Source of the DNA: Gemmatimonadaceae bacterium
GTDB lineage: Bacteria > Gemmatimonadota > Gemmatimonadetes > Gemmatimonadales > Gemmatimonadaceae
Direction of reading: 5' to 3'
Assembly: GCA_025362035.1 (NCBI GenBank)
Contig: JANYIN010000115.1
Span: 1-35,682 of the forward strand
Length of the DNA stretch: 35,682 bases
The position numbers and the translations under genes were made by a program. The notes under the pieces were generated by a model. That model saw nothing but the letters and a program-made list of their open reading frames with translations. It was not told where the DNA came from and did no database searches. Position 1 is the stretch's first letter. Every line of letters starts with the position of its first letter. Shown one piece after another: positions 22,310 through 29,524 of this stretch.

Positions 22310-23599
22310 ATGCAAATGACTGGCGTGCTCGAGGAGTTGCAGTGGCGTGGGCTGATCTACCAGTTCACCGACGGTGTGCCGGAGGCACTTTCGAAGAACG
22401 GGGCCTCGGCATACATCGGATTCGACCCCACCGGGAACAGCCTGCACGTGGGGAGTCTGCTGGTGATCATGATTCTCGTTCACTTGCAGCGGCACGGTCA
22501 TCGCCCCGTTGCGCTCGTTGGCGGCGGTACGGGAATGATCGGCGATCCGAGCGGCAAAACGACGGAGCGTCAACTGCTCACTGCGGAGCTCGTGGCAGCG
22601 AACACAGCAGCGATTCGAGCCCAGCTCGAGCGCTTCCTGGATTTCAGCGGTCCCACTGCGGCGCGGATGCGCGACAACGCCGACTGGCTCGCGCCCCTGC
22701 GCGTGGTGGAGTTCCTGCGCGACATCGGAAAGCATTTTACCGTCAACTACATGCTGCAAAAGGAATCGGTGCGGTCGCGGATGGACGCGGGCATTTCGTA
22801 CACGGAATTCTCATACATGCTGCTGCAGGCCTACGACTTCCTCGAGCTCAGACGACGCGACGACGTCACGCTACAGCTCGGCGGCAGTGACCAGTGGGGG
22901 AACATCACGGCGGGAATCGAACTGATTCGCCGCGTCGATGGTATCGATGCGCACGGTCTCACGTCGCCGCTGGTCACGAGCTCCACGGGCGCGAAATTCG
23001 GCAAGACTGAAGCCGGCGCCGTGTGGCTCGATGCCGAGCGTACTTCGCCATACGCGTTCTATCAGTTCTGGTTGAGCACTGAGGACCGGGACGTCGGCCG
23101 CTACTTGCGCTATTTCACGTTGCTCGACCGCGCCGAGATCGAGACGCTCGATGCGGCAGCCGCCGCGACGCCCGAACATCGCGCGGCGCAGCACGCCCTT
23201 GCGCGCGACGTGACGCGACGCGTCCATGGGGAGGGCGGTCTGCGGGCGGCGGAGCAGGTGTCAACCTTCTATTTCGGCAAATTGGACCCGCACGACCTGA
23301 CGGACGACGCGTTCACCATTCTCCGCGCTGAATCCCGCTTCCGCGACGTCGCGCGCTCGGAACTGACATCCGATGGAGATCCATCGCAGCTTGACGTGGT
23401 GAAGTTGCTGACGGCCTCCGGCAGCGCGGCATCGAACGGAATCGCGAAGACGTTGCTCGAGCAGGGGAGCGTATCGATCAACAAACGGAAGCTGCAGCAT
23501 GCCGAACGTCTGGTGCCGATCGACGGCACCATTTTGCGCGGCGGTCACATCGTCGTTGGCAGAGGCAAGCGGGATTTCGCGCTGCTGCGGGTGCGATAG
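22310..23599 (+). CDS. tyrS: Tyrosyl-tRNA synthetase
   Basis: This class I aminoacyl-tRNA synthetase (429 aa) charges tRNA-Tyr. The HIGH-equivalent is SLHVGSL (His46) after AYIGFDPTGN; VALVGGGTGMIGDPSGK follows. The tyrosine-binding region includes ISYTEFSYMLLQAYDFLEL and LQLGGSDQWGNITAG. The KMSKS-equivalent is KFGKT in SSTGAKFGKTEAGAVWL. The C-terminal S4 RNA-binding domain (residues ~360-429) ends LRGGHIVVGRGKRDFALLRV. The variant KFGKT belongs to the TyrS group typified by E. coli. The mRNA is probably leaderless because the start lies six bases after a -10 hexamer. It is divergent from the PBP1A operon and convergent with the aminotransferase gene. Confidence 0.95.
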   Translation: MQMTGVLEELQWRGLIYQFTDGVPEALSKNGASAYIGFDPTGNSLHVGSLLVIMILVHLQRHGHRPVALVGGGTGMIGDPSGKTTERQLLTAELVAANTAAIRAQLERFLDFSGPTAARMRDNADWLAPLRVVEFLRDIGKHFTVNYMLQKESVRSRMDAGISYTEFSYMLLQAYDFLELRRRDDVTLQLGGSDQWGNITAGIELIRRVDGIDAHGLTSPLVTSSTGAKFGKTEAGAVWLDAERTSPYAFYQFWLSTEDRDVGRYLRYFTLLDRAEIETLDAAAAATPEHRAAQHALARDVTRRVHGEGGLRAAEQVSTFYFGKLDPHDLTDDAFTILRAESRFRDVARSELTSDGDPSQLDVVKLLTASGSAASNGIAKTLLEQGSVSINKRKLQHAERLVPIDGTILRGGHIVVGRGKRDFALLRVR

Positions 23600-23601
23600 T
23601 A

Positions 23602-23615
23602 GCGGGAATGCCCGC
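23602..23615. terminator. Small GCGGG/CCCGC hairpin between convergent tyrS and aminotransferase
   Basis: GCGGG (23602-23606), AATG loop and CCCGC (23611-23615) lie directly behind the tyrS stop codon and 17 nt from the convergent aminotransferase stop. The stem is only 5 bp with no U-tract, so it is at best a weak terminator. Confidence 0.3.
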
Positions 23616-23631
23616 CGGTGAAATCCCTCGC

Positions 23632-24780
23632 TCAGCCGCGGAGGGCATGCAGCGTAATGGCGATGTCCTCGTCGTTCGTGTAGCAGTGCGGCGCCAGTCG
23701 TATGGTGCCCTCGCGCACCGAGTGGATGACGCGCGCCGCCTCGAGCCGCCGGCTCGCCTCCATCGCGTTTCTGGGGCGGAGTGACGCGATGCCTCCGTGA
23801 CGCTCCAGCGGCGTCACGGAGGGAATCCCGAGCTCCCGTGCGCCGAGCAGGAGGCGTTCCGCGCAGGAATGGATGTGCGACGCCACCGCCGGCGCGCCCA
23901 GTTCGTGAATGAAACCCAAACTGGCAACCAACCCTACGAAATCCTGGTAGGGAAGGGTGACCTGCTCGAACCGTCGCGCGTCGTCGCGCCAAGTGAGATC
24001 GTAGTTGGCGAGCCGCGAAAAATCATCCGAGTTGCGCACGGCCATCCAACTCACGGGCTGCGGAGTGATTAGCGGTCGTACGTCGCGGCGGACGTACGTG
24101 AACCCCGTACCCCATGGCGCGAGCAACCACTTCTGTCCGCCGCAGGCGAACATGTCGACCGGTGTCTTGCTCACGTCGAGTGAGAATCCCACCAGGCCCT
24201 GAATGCCGTCAACGACGAACAGAATTCCGCGCGCCCGGCACGCGGCGCCCAGCCGATCGAGATCGGCCACGGCGCCGCTTGAAAATCCCACCCACGAGAC
24301 CGACAGTAGCCGTACGCCCCGACGATCGAGTGCCGCGAGCACGGCGTCGTTGTCGATCACGCCATCCTGCAGCGGCACGACGTGCAGGGCGAAGCCGCGT
24401 GCGTTCGACGCCGCTATCCACGGATACATGTTCGCGGGGAACTCGCCGTCTGATACGACGACCTCGTCGCCATGCCCCAGCGGTAGTCCCCACGCAGCGA
24501 GGTTGATACCGGCACCCGTGTTGGTGGTCAGGGCGATGTCCGTCGGCTCCGCATTGATGAGCCGACCGATCAGGCCCCGTGACTCATCAAGGGCACCGAA
24601 CTGATGCTCGAACGTGAGATGCTGCGGTTGCGCGCGTTGGCTCGTGAAGGCATTCACGGCAGCGATGGAACGCTGCGGCATCGGACCGGTGCTCGCCGCG
24701 TTCATGTACACGCATTCGCCGGCTGTTGCCCACGGGAATTCCGCTCGTCGCACCGCGTCAACGTCGAAAGGCACGATCAC
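23632..24780 (-). CDS. Class V aminotransferase (cysteine desulfurase/epimerase-like)
   Basis: This 382-aa PLP-dependent enzyme starts with GTG at 24780, forming a GTGA overlap with the stop codon of the permease; the long upstream open frame is not coding. Fold-type I class V features are YMNAASTGPMPQRS, LTTNTGAGINLAAWGLPL, VVVSDGEFPANMYPW, LLSVSWVGFSSGAV, ILFVVDGIQGLVGF and the PLP-lysine motif ACGGQKWLLAPWGTGF. The C-terminal IRLAPHCYTNDEDIAITLHAL is typical. There is no obvious catalytic cysteine loop as in SufS/IscS, so desulfurase activity is unlikely; an isopenicillin N epimerase-like or amino-group transfer role is possible. It is the last gene of the porX operon and its substrate cannot be inferred. 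Confidence 0.87.
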   Translation of the reverse strand: MIVPFDVDAVRRAEFPWATAGECVYMNAASTGPMPQRSIAAVNAFTSQRAQPQHLTFEHQFGALDESRGLIGRLINAEPTDIALTTNTGAGINLAAWGLPLGHGDEVVVSDGEFPANMYPWIAASNARGFALHVVPLQDGVIDNDAVLAALDRRGVRLLSVSWVGFSSGAVADLDRLGAACRARGILFVVDGIQGLVGFSLDVSKTPVDMFACGGQKWLLAPWGTGFTYVRRDVRPLITPQPVSWMAVRNSDDFSRLANYDLTWRDDARRFEQVTLPYQDFVGLVASLGFIHELGAPAVASHIHSCAERLLLGARELGIPSVTPLERHGGIASLRPRNAMEASRRLEAARVIHSVREGTIRLAPHCYTNDEDIAITLHALRG

Positions 24781-25655
24781 GGCCTCGCCGAAGGCGACGC
24801 GTCCATGCTGCTCGTGATGGAGGAGTGCCGTGGATCGAGCGCATCGCGCAATGCGTCGCCAAGCAGATTGAAACCGAGCACCGCCGCGCCGATGGCAAGG
24901 CCGGGGGCGAGCGAGGTCCACGGCGCATTGCGCAGCTGATTCAGATCTCGCCCGTCGGCGATCATCGAGCCCCAGCTGGGTGTCGGCGGCTGGACGCCCA
25001 GTCCGAGAAACGAGAGCGCCGACTCCGCCATGATCGCGGCCGCCACTCCAAGCGTCACCGCGATGAGCACGGGCGCCAGGACGGCAGGCAGCACATGCCA
25101 CACCACGACGCGAAGGTCACGCGCGCCAAGCGCCTTCGACGCCTGGACGAACTCCAGTTGACGCACAACCAGTACCTGGCCCCGGATCAGCCGCGCCATG
25201 CTGGCCCATCCCACGACGCCGATGGTCAGGAACACCACGATCAGTGACGGCTGAAGCGCCGCGGCCATCGCGATCAGAAGCAGCAGCGTGGGGAACGCCA
25301 ACGTGACGTCGGCCAGGCGCATCACGAGTTCGTCGATCCATCCGCCGTAATATCCGGCGACGAGTCCCATCACGAGACCGATCGCGAGCGCGATGGACTG
25401 TGAAATGACGCCAGCCGACAGGGACACGCGCGCGCCGTACACGAGCCGCGCCCATACGTCCCGCCCCTGGACATCGGTGCCGAGCCAATGCGACACCGAT
25501 GGACCCTGGAGTTGGTTCACGAGGTCAATTCGCAACGGATCGTGATGCGAGACGATTGGCGCCATCACGGCAAGCAGTACCATGAGCCCAATGACGCTCA
25601 GTCCGAACCACGCGCGGAAGTCCGCACGAAGCGCCCGCACTGCCCGGTCGTTCAC
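24777..25655 (-). CDS. ABC transporter permease, OppC/DppC type
   Basis: This 292-aa inner-membrane permease starts with GTG at 25655, overlapping the acyltransferase stop codon (GTGA); the apparent 700-codon frame above it is not coding. It has a first TM segment (FGLSVIGLMVLLAVMAPIV), the OppC-type periplasmic motif HWLGTDVQGRDVWARLVYGARVSLSAG, four to five further TMs, and the EAA-like loop QASKALGARDLRVVVWHVLPA that contacts the ATPases. ESALSFLGLGVQPPTPSWGSMIADGR is diagnostic of dipeptide/nickel/oligopeptide permeases. The partners expected for a transporter (OppB, OppA, OppD, OppF) are not in the window. It could work with components elsewhere; its substrate is unknown. Confidence 0.9.
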   Translation of the reverse strand: MNDRAVRALRADFRAWFGLSVIGLMVLLAVMAPIVSHHDPLRIDLVNQLQGPSVSHWLGTDVQGRDVWARLVYGARVSLSAGVISQSIALAIGLVMGLVAGYYGGWIDELVMRLADVTLAFPTLLLLIAMAAALQPSLIVVFLTIGVVGWASMARLIRGQVLVVRQLEFVQASKALGARDLRVVVWHVLPAVLAPVLIAVTLGVAAAIMAESALSFLGLGVQPPTPSWGSMIADGRDLNQLRNAPWTSLAPGLAIGAAVLGFNLLGDALRDALDPRHSSITSSMDASPSARP

Positions 25656-26581
25656 GATGGATCTCCCAACTCGGGTGGTGTTCCGGGCCGCTGGTGCTTC
25701 CACCGTCGATGTTGCCAGAAATACTGCTCCGGATGTCGGCGCACCACGCGCTCGAGCGCTTCCGAGTAGCCCTGCACGAGGCGGTCGACCGCGGCTTCGC
25801 GGTCGCCGGTGCGATCGGTCACGATCTCCTCGAAGGTGATGTGAAAACGTCCACTGGGCAGCCGGAGGGACGCGGCGAAGATTATCGGGGCATTCAGTCG
25901 TAGCGCAAAAACGGCCGGGCCGCGCGGCGTCTTCGCGTAGCGGCCCAGGAACGGAACCCACGTTGACGCCAACCCCACGGCTCCCTGGTCGAACAGAAAC
26001 CCTACGACATGCCCTTCGCGAATGGCGCGCGGCACCCGCCGAACGGCATCCGCATCGTGGATGATATCGACGCCCATCTGCCGACGTGTCTCGGTGAGGT
26101 AGCGATCGAACAACGGGTTTTCCATGCCGCGGGCGACGGCTTCCATCACGAACCCGCGTGCGCTGAAGTACGCTCCGCCTATCTCCCAATTCCCGATGTG
26201 CCCGCTGACGATGAGGACCTTTCTGCCCCTCGCGTATTCGCGTTCCACAACCTCCCACCCATCGACGCGCTCGAAGAGATCGAGCAGCTCCTGAGCCGAC
26301 CGACCGGCGGCCACCGCTGCCTCGATGGATGTGCGTCCAAGATTCGCGTAGGACTCCCGCGCGATTCGCTGGACCTCCGCATCGGCGAGCCCCGGAAACA
26401 CGGCACGGAGCTGCCTTTCGACGACCCCGCGCCGGATCCCAATCGGCCGATAGCCCAGCAACCCAAGCCACTCGCCGACGTCGCCCGCGCGTTTGAAGCT
26501 GAGTCGCCGCAGCGCGCCCACCGCGCCGCGCAGCGCGTAATACTGCAGGTGGTGCGCAATCGTCGGCGTCTTCTCGTTCAC
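25652..26581 (-). CDS. LpxL/HtrB-like lipid A-type acyltransferase
   Basis: This 309-aa lysophospholipid acyltransferase family protein starts with GTG at 26581, overlapping the glycosyltransferase stop codon by four bases (GTGA). Hallmarks are the catalytic H-x4-E motif in VSGHIGNWEIGG, MENPLFDRYLTETRRQMG, VVGFLFDQGA, WVPFLGRYAKTPRGPAVFALRL and the C-terminal HPEQYFWQHRRWKHQ, all characteristic of Kdo2-lipid A lauroyl/myristoyl transferases and related enzymes. It is probably attached to the cytoplasmic face of the inner membrane and adds a secondary acyl chain to lipid A or a similar glycolipid. Flanking MsbA-like exporter and glycosyltransferase genes support a lipid A or glycolipid substrate. 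Confidence 0.9.
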   Translation of the reverse strand: MNEKTPTIAHHLQYYALRGAVGALRRLSFKRAGDVGEWLGLLGYRPIGIRRGVVERQLRAVFPGLADAEVQRIARESYANLGRTSIEAAVAAGRSAQELLDLFERVDGWEVVEREYARGRKVLIVSGHIGNWEIGGAYFSARGFVMEAVARGMENPLFDRYLTETRRQMGVDIIHDADAVRRVPRAIREGHVVGFLFDQGAVGLASTWVPFLGRYAKTPRGPAVFALRLNAPIIFAASLRLPSGRFHITFEEIVTDRTGDREAAVDRLVQGYSEALERVVRRHPEQYFWQHRRWKHQRPGTPPELGDPS

Positions 26582-27666
26582 CGAGCCGCCCACTGCGTTC
26601 GATCACCTGCTGCATCGGCGGCAGCGGCGAACCCATCGACCATCGCCCGATCACTGAAGTCGCGCAGGGCGCGGGTGCGCCCCGCGTTGCCCATCGCCAG
26701 ACGCTTTCCGTCGTCAGCGAGAAACTGTGCCACCGCGGACGCCGTGTCGCTTGGATCGGCTCGGGGAAGCAGCACGCCGGCAATACCGTCCGGTACGAAT
26801 GTGGAGAGCAGTGGCGAACGTTCGGCAATGACGGGTACACGCGCCGCCATGAAATCCAGGCAGGCGAACGCTCCGTCATCGCCCTCGGCCGCCACCCAGC
26901 CGACGTCTGCGGCCGCGAGGACGGCCGACATGTCCACGCGTTCGCCGATGAACTCCACGAAGCGTGTTACGCCGAGCGCTGCCGCGTGCATCCGGGTGTC
27001 GTCCACGTTCTCGCAATGCCCGACCAGCACCAATCGCAACTCACGATGCCGCTCGGCGAGTAGCGCGAGCGTGCGCAGCGCGGTGTTGATGCGGCTGCGC
27101 GCGAGCTGGTCGACCACGCAGACGATCAACTGGACGTCGTCCGCAACACCCAACGCCGCGCGGGAGGTCTCCCGTGCGTTTTGCAGCGCGGAGACGTTCA
27201 CGCTGAGCGGCGCGACCAGGCCATGATCGCTCGCCGCCGACCGAGCACGATCGGACTCGGTGCTGAACAGCAGTCGTGATGCCGACATGCGTCCCGCGAG
27301 CTTCAGCGATCGATTCGCGGAGACGACACCGCCGGCCGGAATTCGTCGAATGATCGCGCCACGCTCGGCTAACCGCATGGCCGAACTCACGACAAGATGT
27401 TCGTGGTCCGTGTGCAGAAACGCGACCTCGACGAATTTGGCCTTGAGTACGGCGCGCATTCGCCAGGCGTCGCCCGCGACGCTGCCGACGGTCGGCATCG
27501 TCACCACATCCACACCGGTGCCTCGGAGCAGCTCACCGATGGCGGCTCCCTCCTGACACACCACCGTCACGGGTTCCCCCCGGTCGGCAAGGCCCTGGGC
27601 GGCGCTCTGGAAGGCCCGCGCCGCGCCCGTCCAATGCGTATCGGTGAGGTAGAAAAGGATGCGCAT
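26578..27666 (-). CDS. GT-B glycosyltransferase (family 4-like)
   Basis: This 362-aa protein has a two-Rossmann GT-B layout. The N-terminal half begins MRILFYLTDTHWTGAARAFQSAAQGL, with the donor/acceptor groove and many alternating helices and strands; the C-terminal half contains IVCVVDQLARSRINTALRTL, LRLVLVGHCENVD, VEFIGERVDMSAVLAAADVGWVAAEGDDGAF and the helix FMAARVPVIAERSPLL. The usual E-x7-E motif near the C-terminus is replaced by GDDGAFACLDFMA, so the nucleotide-sugar ligand differs or is uncertain. It sits 31 nt after the MsbA-like gene and is coupled to the LpxL-like gene. A role in lipid A-core or glycolipid sugar transfer is inferred from the neighbours. Confidence 0.82.
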   Translation of the reverse strand: MRILFYLTDTHWTGAARAFQSAAQGLADRGEPVTVVCQEGAAIGELLRGTGVDVVTMPTVGSVAGDAWRMRAVLKAKFVEVAFLHTDHEHLVVSSAMRLAERGAIIRRIPAGGVVSANRSLKLAGRMSASRLLFSTESDRARSAASDHGLVAPLSVNVSALQNARETSRAALGVADDVQLIVCVVDQLARSRINTALRTLALLAERHRELRLVLVGHCENVDDTRMHAAALGVTRFVEFIGERVDMSAVLAAADVGWVAAEGDDGAFACLDFMAARVPVIAERSPLLSTFVPDGIAGVLLPRADPSDTASAVAQFLADDGKRLAMGNAGRTRALRDFSDRAMVDGFAAAADAAGDRTQWAAR

Positions 27667-27697
27667 CTAGGCCCGCATCCCCGCCGGCCGAGGCACG

Positions 27698-29521
27698 CTA
27701 CGCGGCATCGTCGGTCTCCTCGCTGAGCTGCGCGGCATGCAGTCGATGATAGGCGCCGTGAAGGCTGAGCAGCTCCACGTGCGAGCCGCGCTCGACGATC
27801 TCACCGCGTTCGAGAACCAGGATTTGATCGGCGTGAACCACAGTGGAGAGTCGATGAGCGATGACGAACACGGTTCGGCCGGCAAGCAGCCGGTCGATTG
27901 CCTCCTGCACGAGTCGTTCCGATTCCGTATCGAGGGCGGAGGTGGCTTCATCCAGTATCAGTATGGGGGGATCTGTCAGCAATGCTCTCGCGATGGCCAG
28001 TCGCTGCCGCTGGCCTCCTGAGAGGCGGGTTCCACGCTCGCCGAGCACTGTCGCATACCCTTTGGGGAGCTCAGTGATGAAACCATGGGCGTTCGCCGCG
28101 CGCGCGGCGGCCTCGATTTGCGCGTGGGAGAAACGGCCCACCGAACCATACGCGATGTTGTTCCCCACCGTGTCGTTGAAGAGCACCGTGTCCTGACTCA
28201 CGATGCCCGTGAGCCCGCGCAATGTCGCGAGGGTGATCTCCCGGGTGTCCACGCCGTCGAGCCGGATGCTGCCGCTGGTGGGCTCGTAGAACCGCGGGAT
28301 GAGGTCCACGAGCGTGCTCTTTCCCGATCCACTGGCTCCCACGAGCGCAACAACCTCTCCCCGCCCTGCGACGAAGCTCACGTCGCGTAGCACGAGTTCG
28401 TCGCCATAGGAAAACGAGACGCGTTCGAATGCAAGCGATTCGCGGAAGGTGGTCACGACGCGCGTTCCACGATCGAGTTGGTGCTCGGCCGGCAAATCCA
28501 GCACCTCGAACAGGCGCTCGGCCGACGCGAAGGACTGTTGTGCCGTCGTGGGCGTTTGCGAGAGCTGCTTGAGCGGAGGCAGCAAACGCACCACCATAAT
28601 CATGAACGTGATGAGTGTCGCGCCGTCCATGGCCCCGCCGGGGTGCAGGAGGACCTCGCGCGCGCCGATCCAGAGAATGAGCATCGCCACGCCGGCTCCA
28701 ATGATTTCGGTCATCGGTTGCGACAGGGCGGCGACGCGAGTGATCCTGATCATGCCCGAGGAATACTGTGAACTGGCCGACGCGAAGCGCTCGTCTTCAT
28801 AGGGCTCGCCCCGAAACGATTTCACCAGACGAACGCCGCTCACCACTTCCTGCAGCACGCTGGTGATCTCGCCGTAGTCGCCGCGCAGTCGCCGGTGACC
28901 CTTGCGCAGCTTGCGCAGCAAGGGCTGCAACGAAAGCGTCAGGAGCGGCGCGATCACGAGGGAGACCAGCGTCAGCTGGACCGAGTAATTCAGCAGAATG
29001 GCGATGGTGCCGACTATCTGCGCCGCGTTCTGCAGCGTACGCGTTACCAACTCGGTGATCAACGCCTTTGTCTGTTCCGTATCCGACAGCACCCGCGAAA
29101 TGATCTGGCCGGTTTTCGTCCGCTGGAAATACGCAAGCGGGAGGCGCTGCAAGTGACGGAACAGGCTGTCGCGCAGATCGCGCGTGACGTTTTCCTGCAG
29201 GGACGCGCCAAGCTGTCCGGCGAGCCAGATGAACATGTTCTTCACCGCGATGATCGTCATGATCGCGATGATCATGGTGGAAACGGATCCAAGCCGGTCG
29301 GCGGGATCGAGGAAGGCGCCGACGAGCTGCGACTGCAGCCGGATGACCCAGCTCGATGACGTCGTTGGCAGCAGTTGGCTGGACCCGAACAGCGCGTTGA
29401 GAAATGGAACCAGCAACGTGTACGAAAACACGTCCAGTGCCGCCGCGACGATGTTGCTCGCGATGGCGCCCAGCATCCGTGCCGAATGCGGCCGCAAGTA
29501 CCGCAGCAATCGACGGTACAT
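27698..29521 (-). CDS. msbA: MsbA-like ABC exporter (lipid A/lipid flippase type)
   Basis: This 607-aa half-transporter fuses a six-TM membrane domain (residues ~1-320) to an ATP-binding domain. ATPase motifs are Walker A GASGSGKST, Q-loop TGIVSQDTVLF, signature LSGGQRQRLAIARAL, Walker B ILILDEATSALD and switch His in FVIAHRLST. The membrane domain contains the exporter-type coupling region QRTKTGQIISRVLSDTEQT. MsbA homologues flip lipid A-core across the inner membrane; drug or glycolipid export is an alternative. The gene lies three nucleotides downstream of porX and 31 nt before the glycosyltransferase, so it is in the same transcript as a glycosyltransferase and an acyltransferase, which favours a lipid substrate. 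Confidence 0.9.
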   Translation of the reverse strand: MYRRLLRYLRPHSARMLGAIASNIVAAALDVFSYTLLVPFLNALFGSSQLLPTTSSSWVIRLQSQLVGAFLDPADRLGSVSTMIIAIMTIIAVKNMFIWLAGQLGASLQENVTRDLRDSLFRHLQRLPLAYFQRTKTGQIISRVLSDTEQTKALITELVTRTLQNAAQIVGTIAILLNYSVQLTLVSLVIAPLLTLSLQPLLRKLRKGHRRLRGDYGEITSVLQEVVSGVRLVKSFRGEPYEDERFASASSQYSSGMIRITRVAALSQPMTEIIGAGVAMLILWIGAREVLLHPGGAMDGATLITFMIMVVRLLPPLKQLSQTPTTAQQSFASAERLFEVLDLPAEHQLDRGTRVVTTFRESLAFERVSFSYGDELVLRDVSFVAGRGEVVALVGASGSGKSTLVDLIPRFYEPTSGSIRLDGVDTREITLATLRGLTGIVSQDTVLFNDTVGNNIAYGSVGRFSHAQIEAAARAANAHGFITELPKGYATVLGERGTRLSGGQRQRLAIARALLTDPPILILDEATSALDTESERLVQEAIDRLLAGRTVFVIAHRLSTVVHADQILVLERGEIVERGSHVELLSLHGAYHRLHAAQLSEETDDAA

Positions 29522-29524
29522 GGG

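Noticed and set aside
23632..25101. 489-codon version of the aminotransferase
   Set aside because: The first ~107 codons overlap the permease and are Arg/Ala-rich noise; the GTG at 24780 fits the overlap pattern and the family N-terminus.
24777..26879. 700-codon open frame containing the permease
   Set aside because: Only the last 292 codons show permease features; the upstream part is antisense or out of frame with the acyltransferase gene and is not coding.
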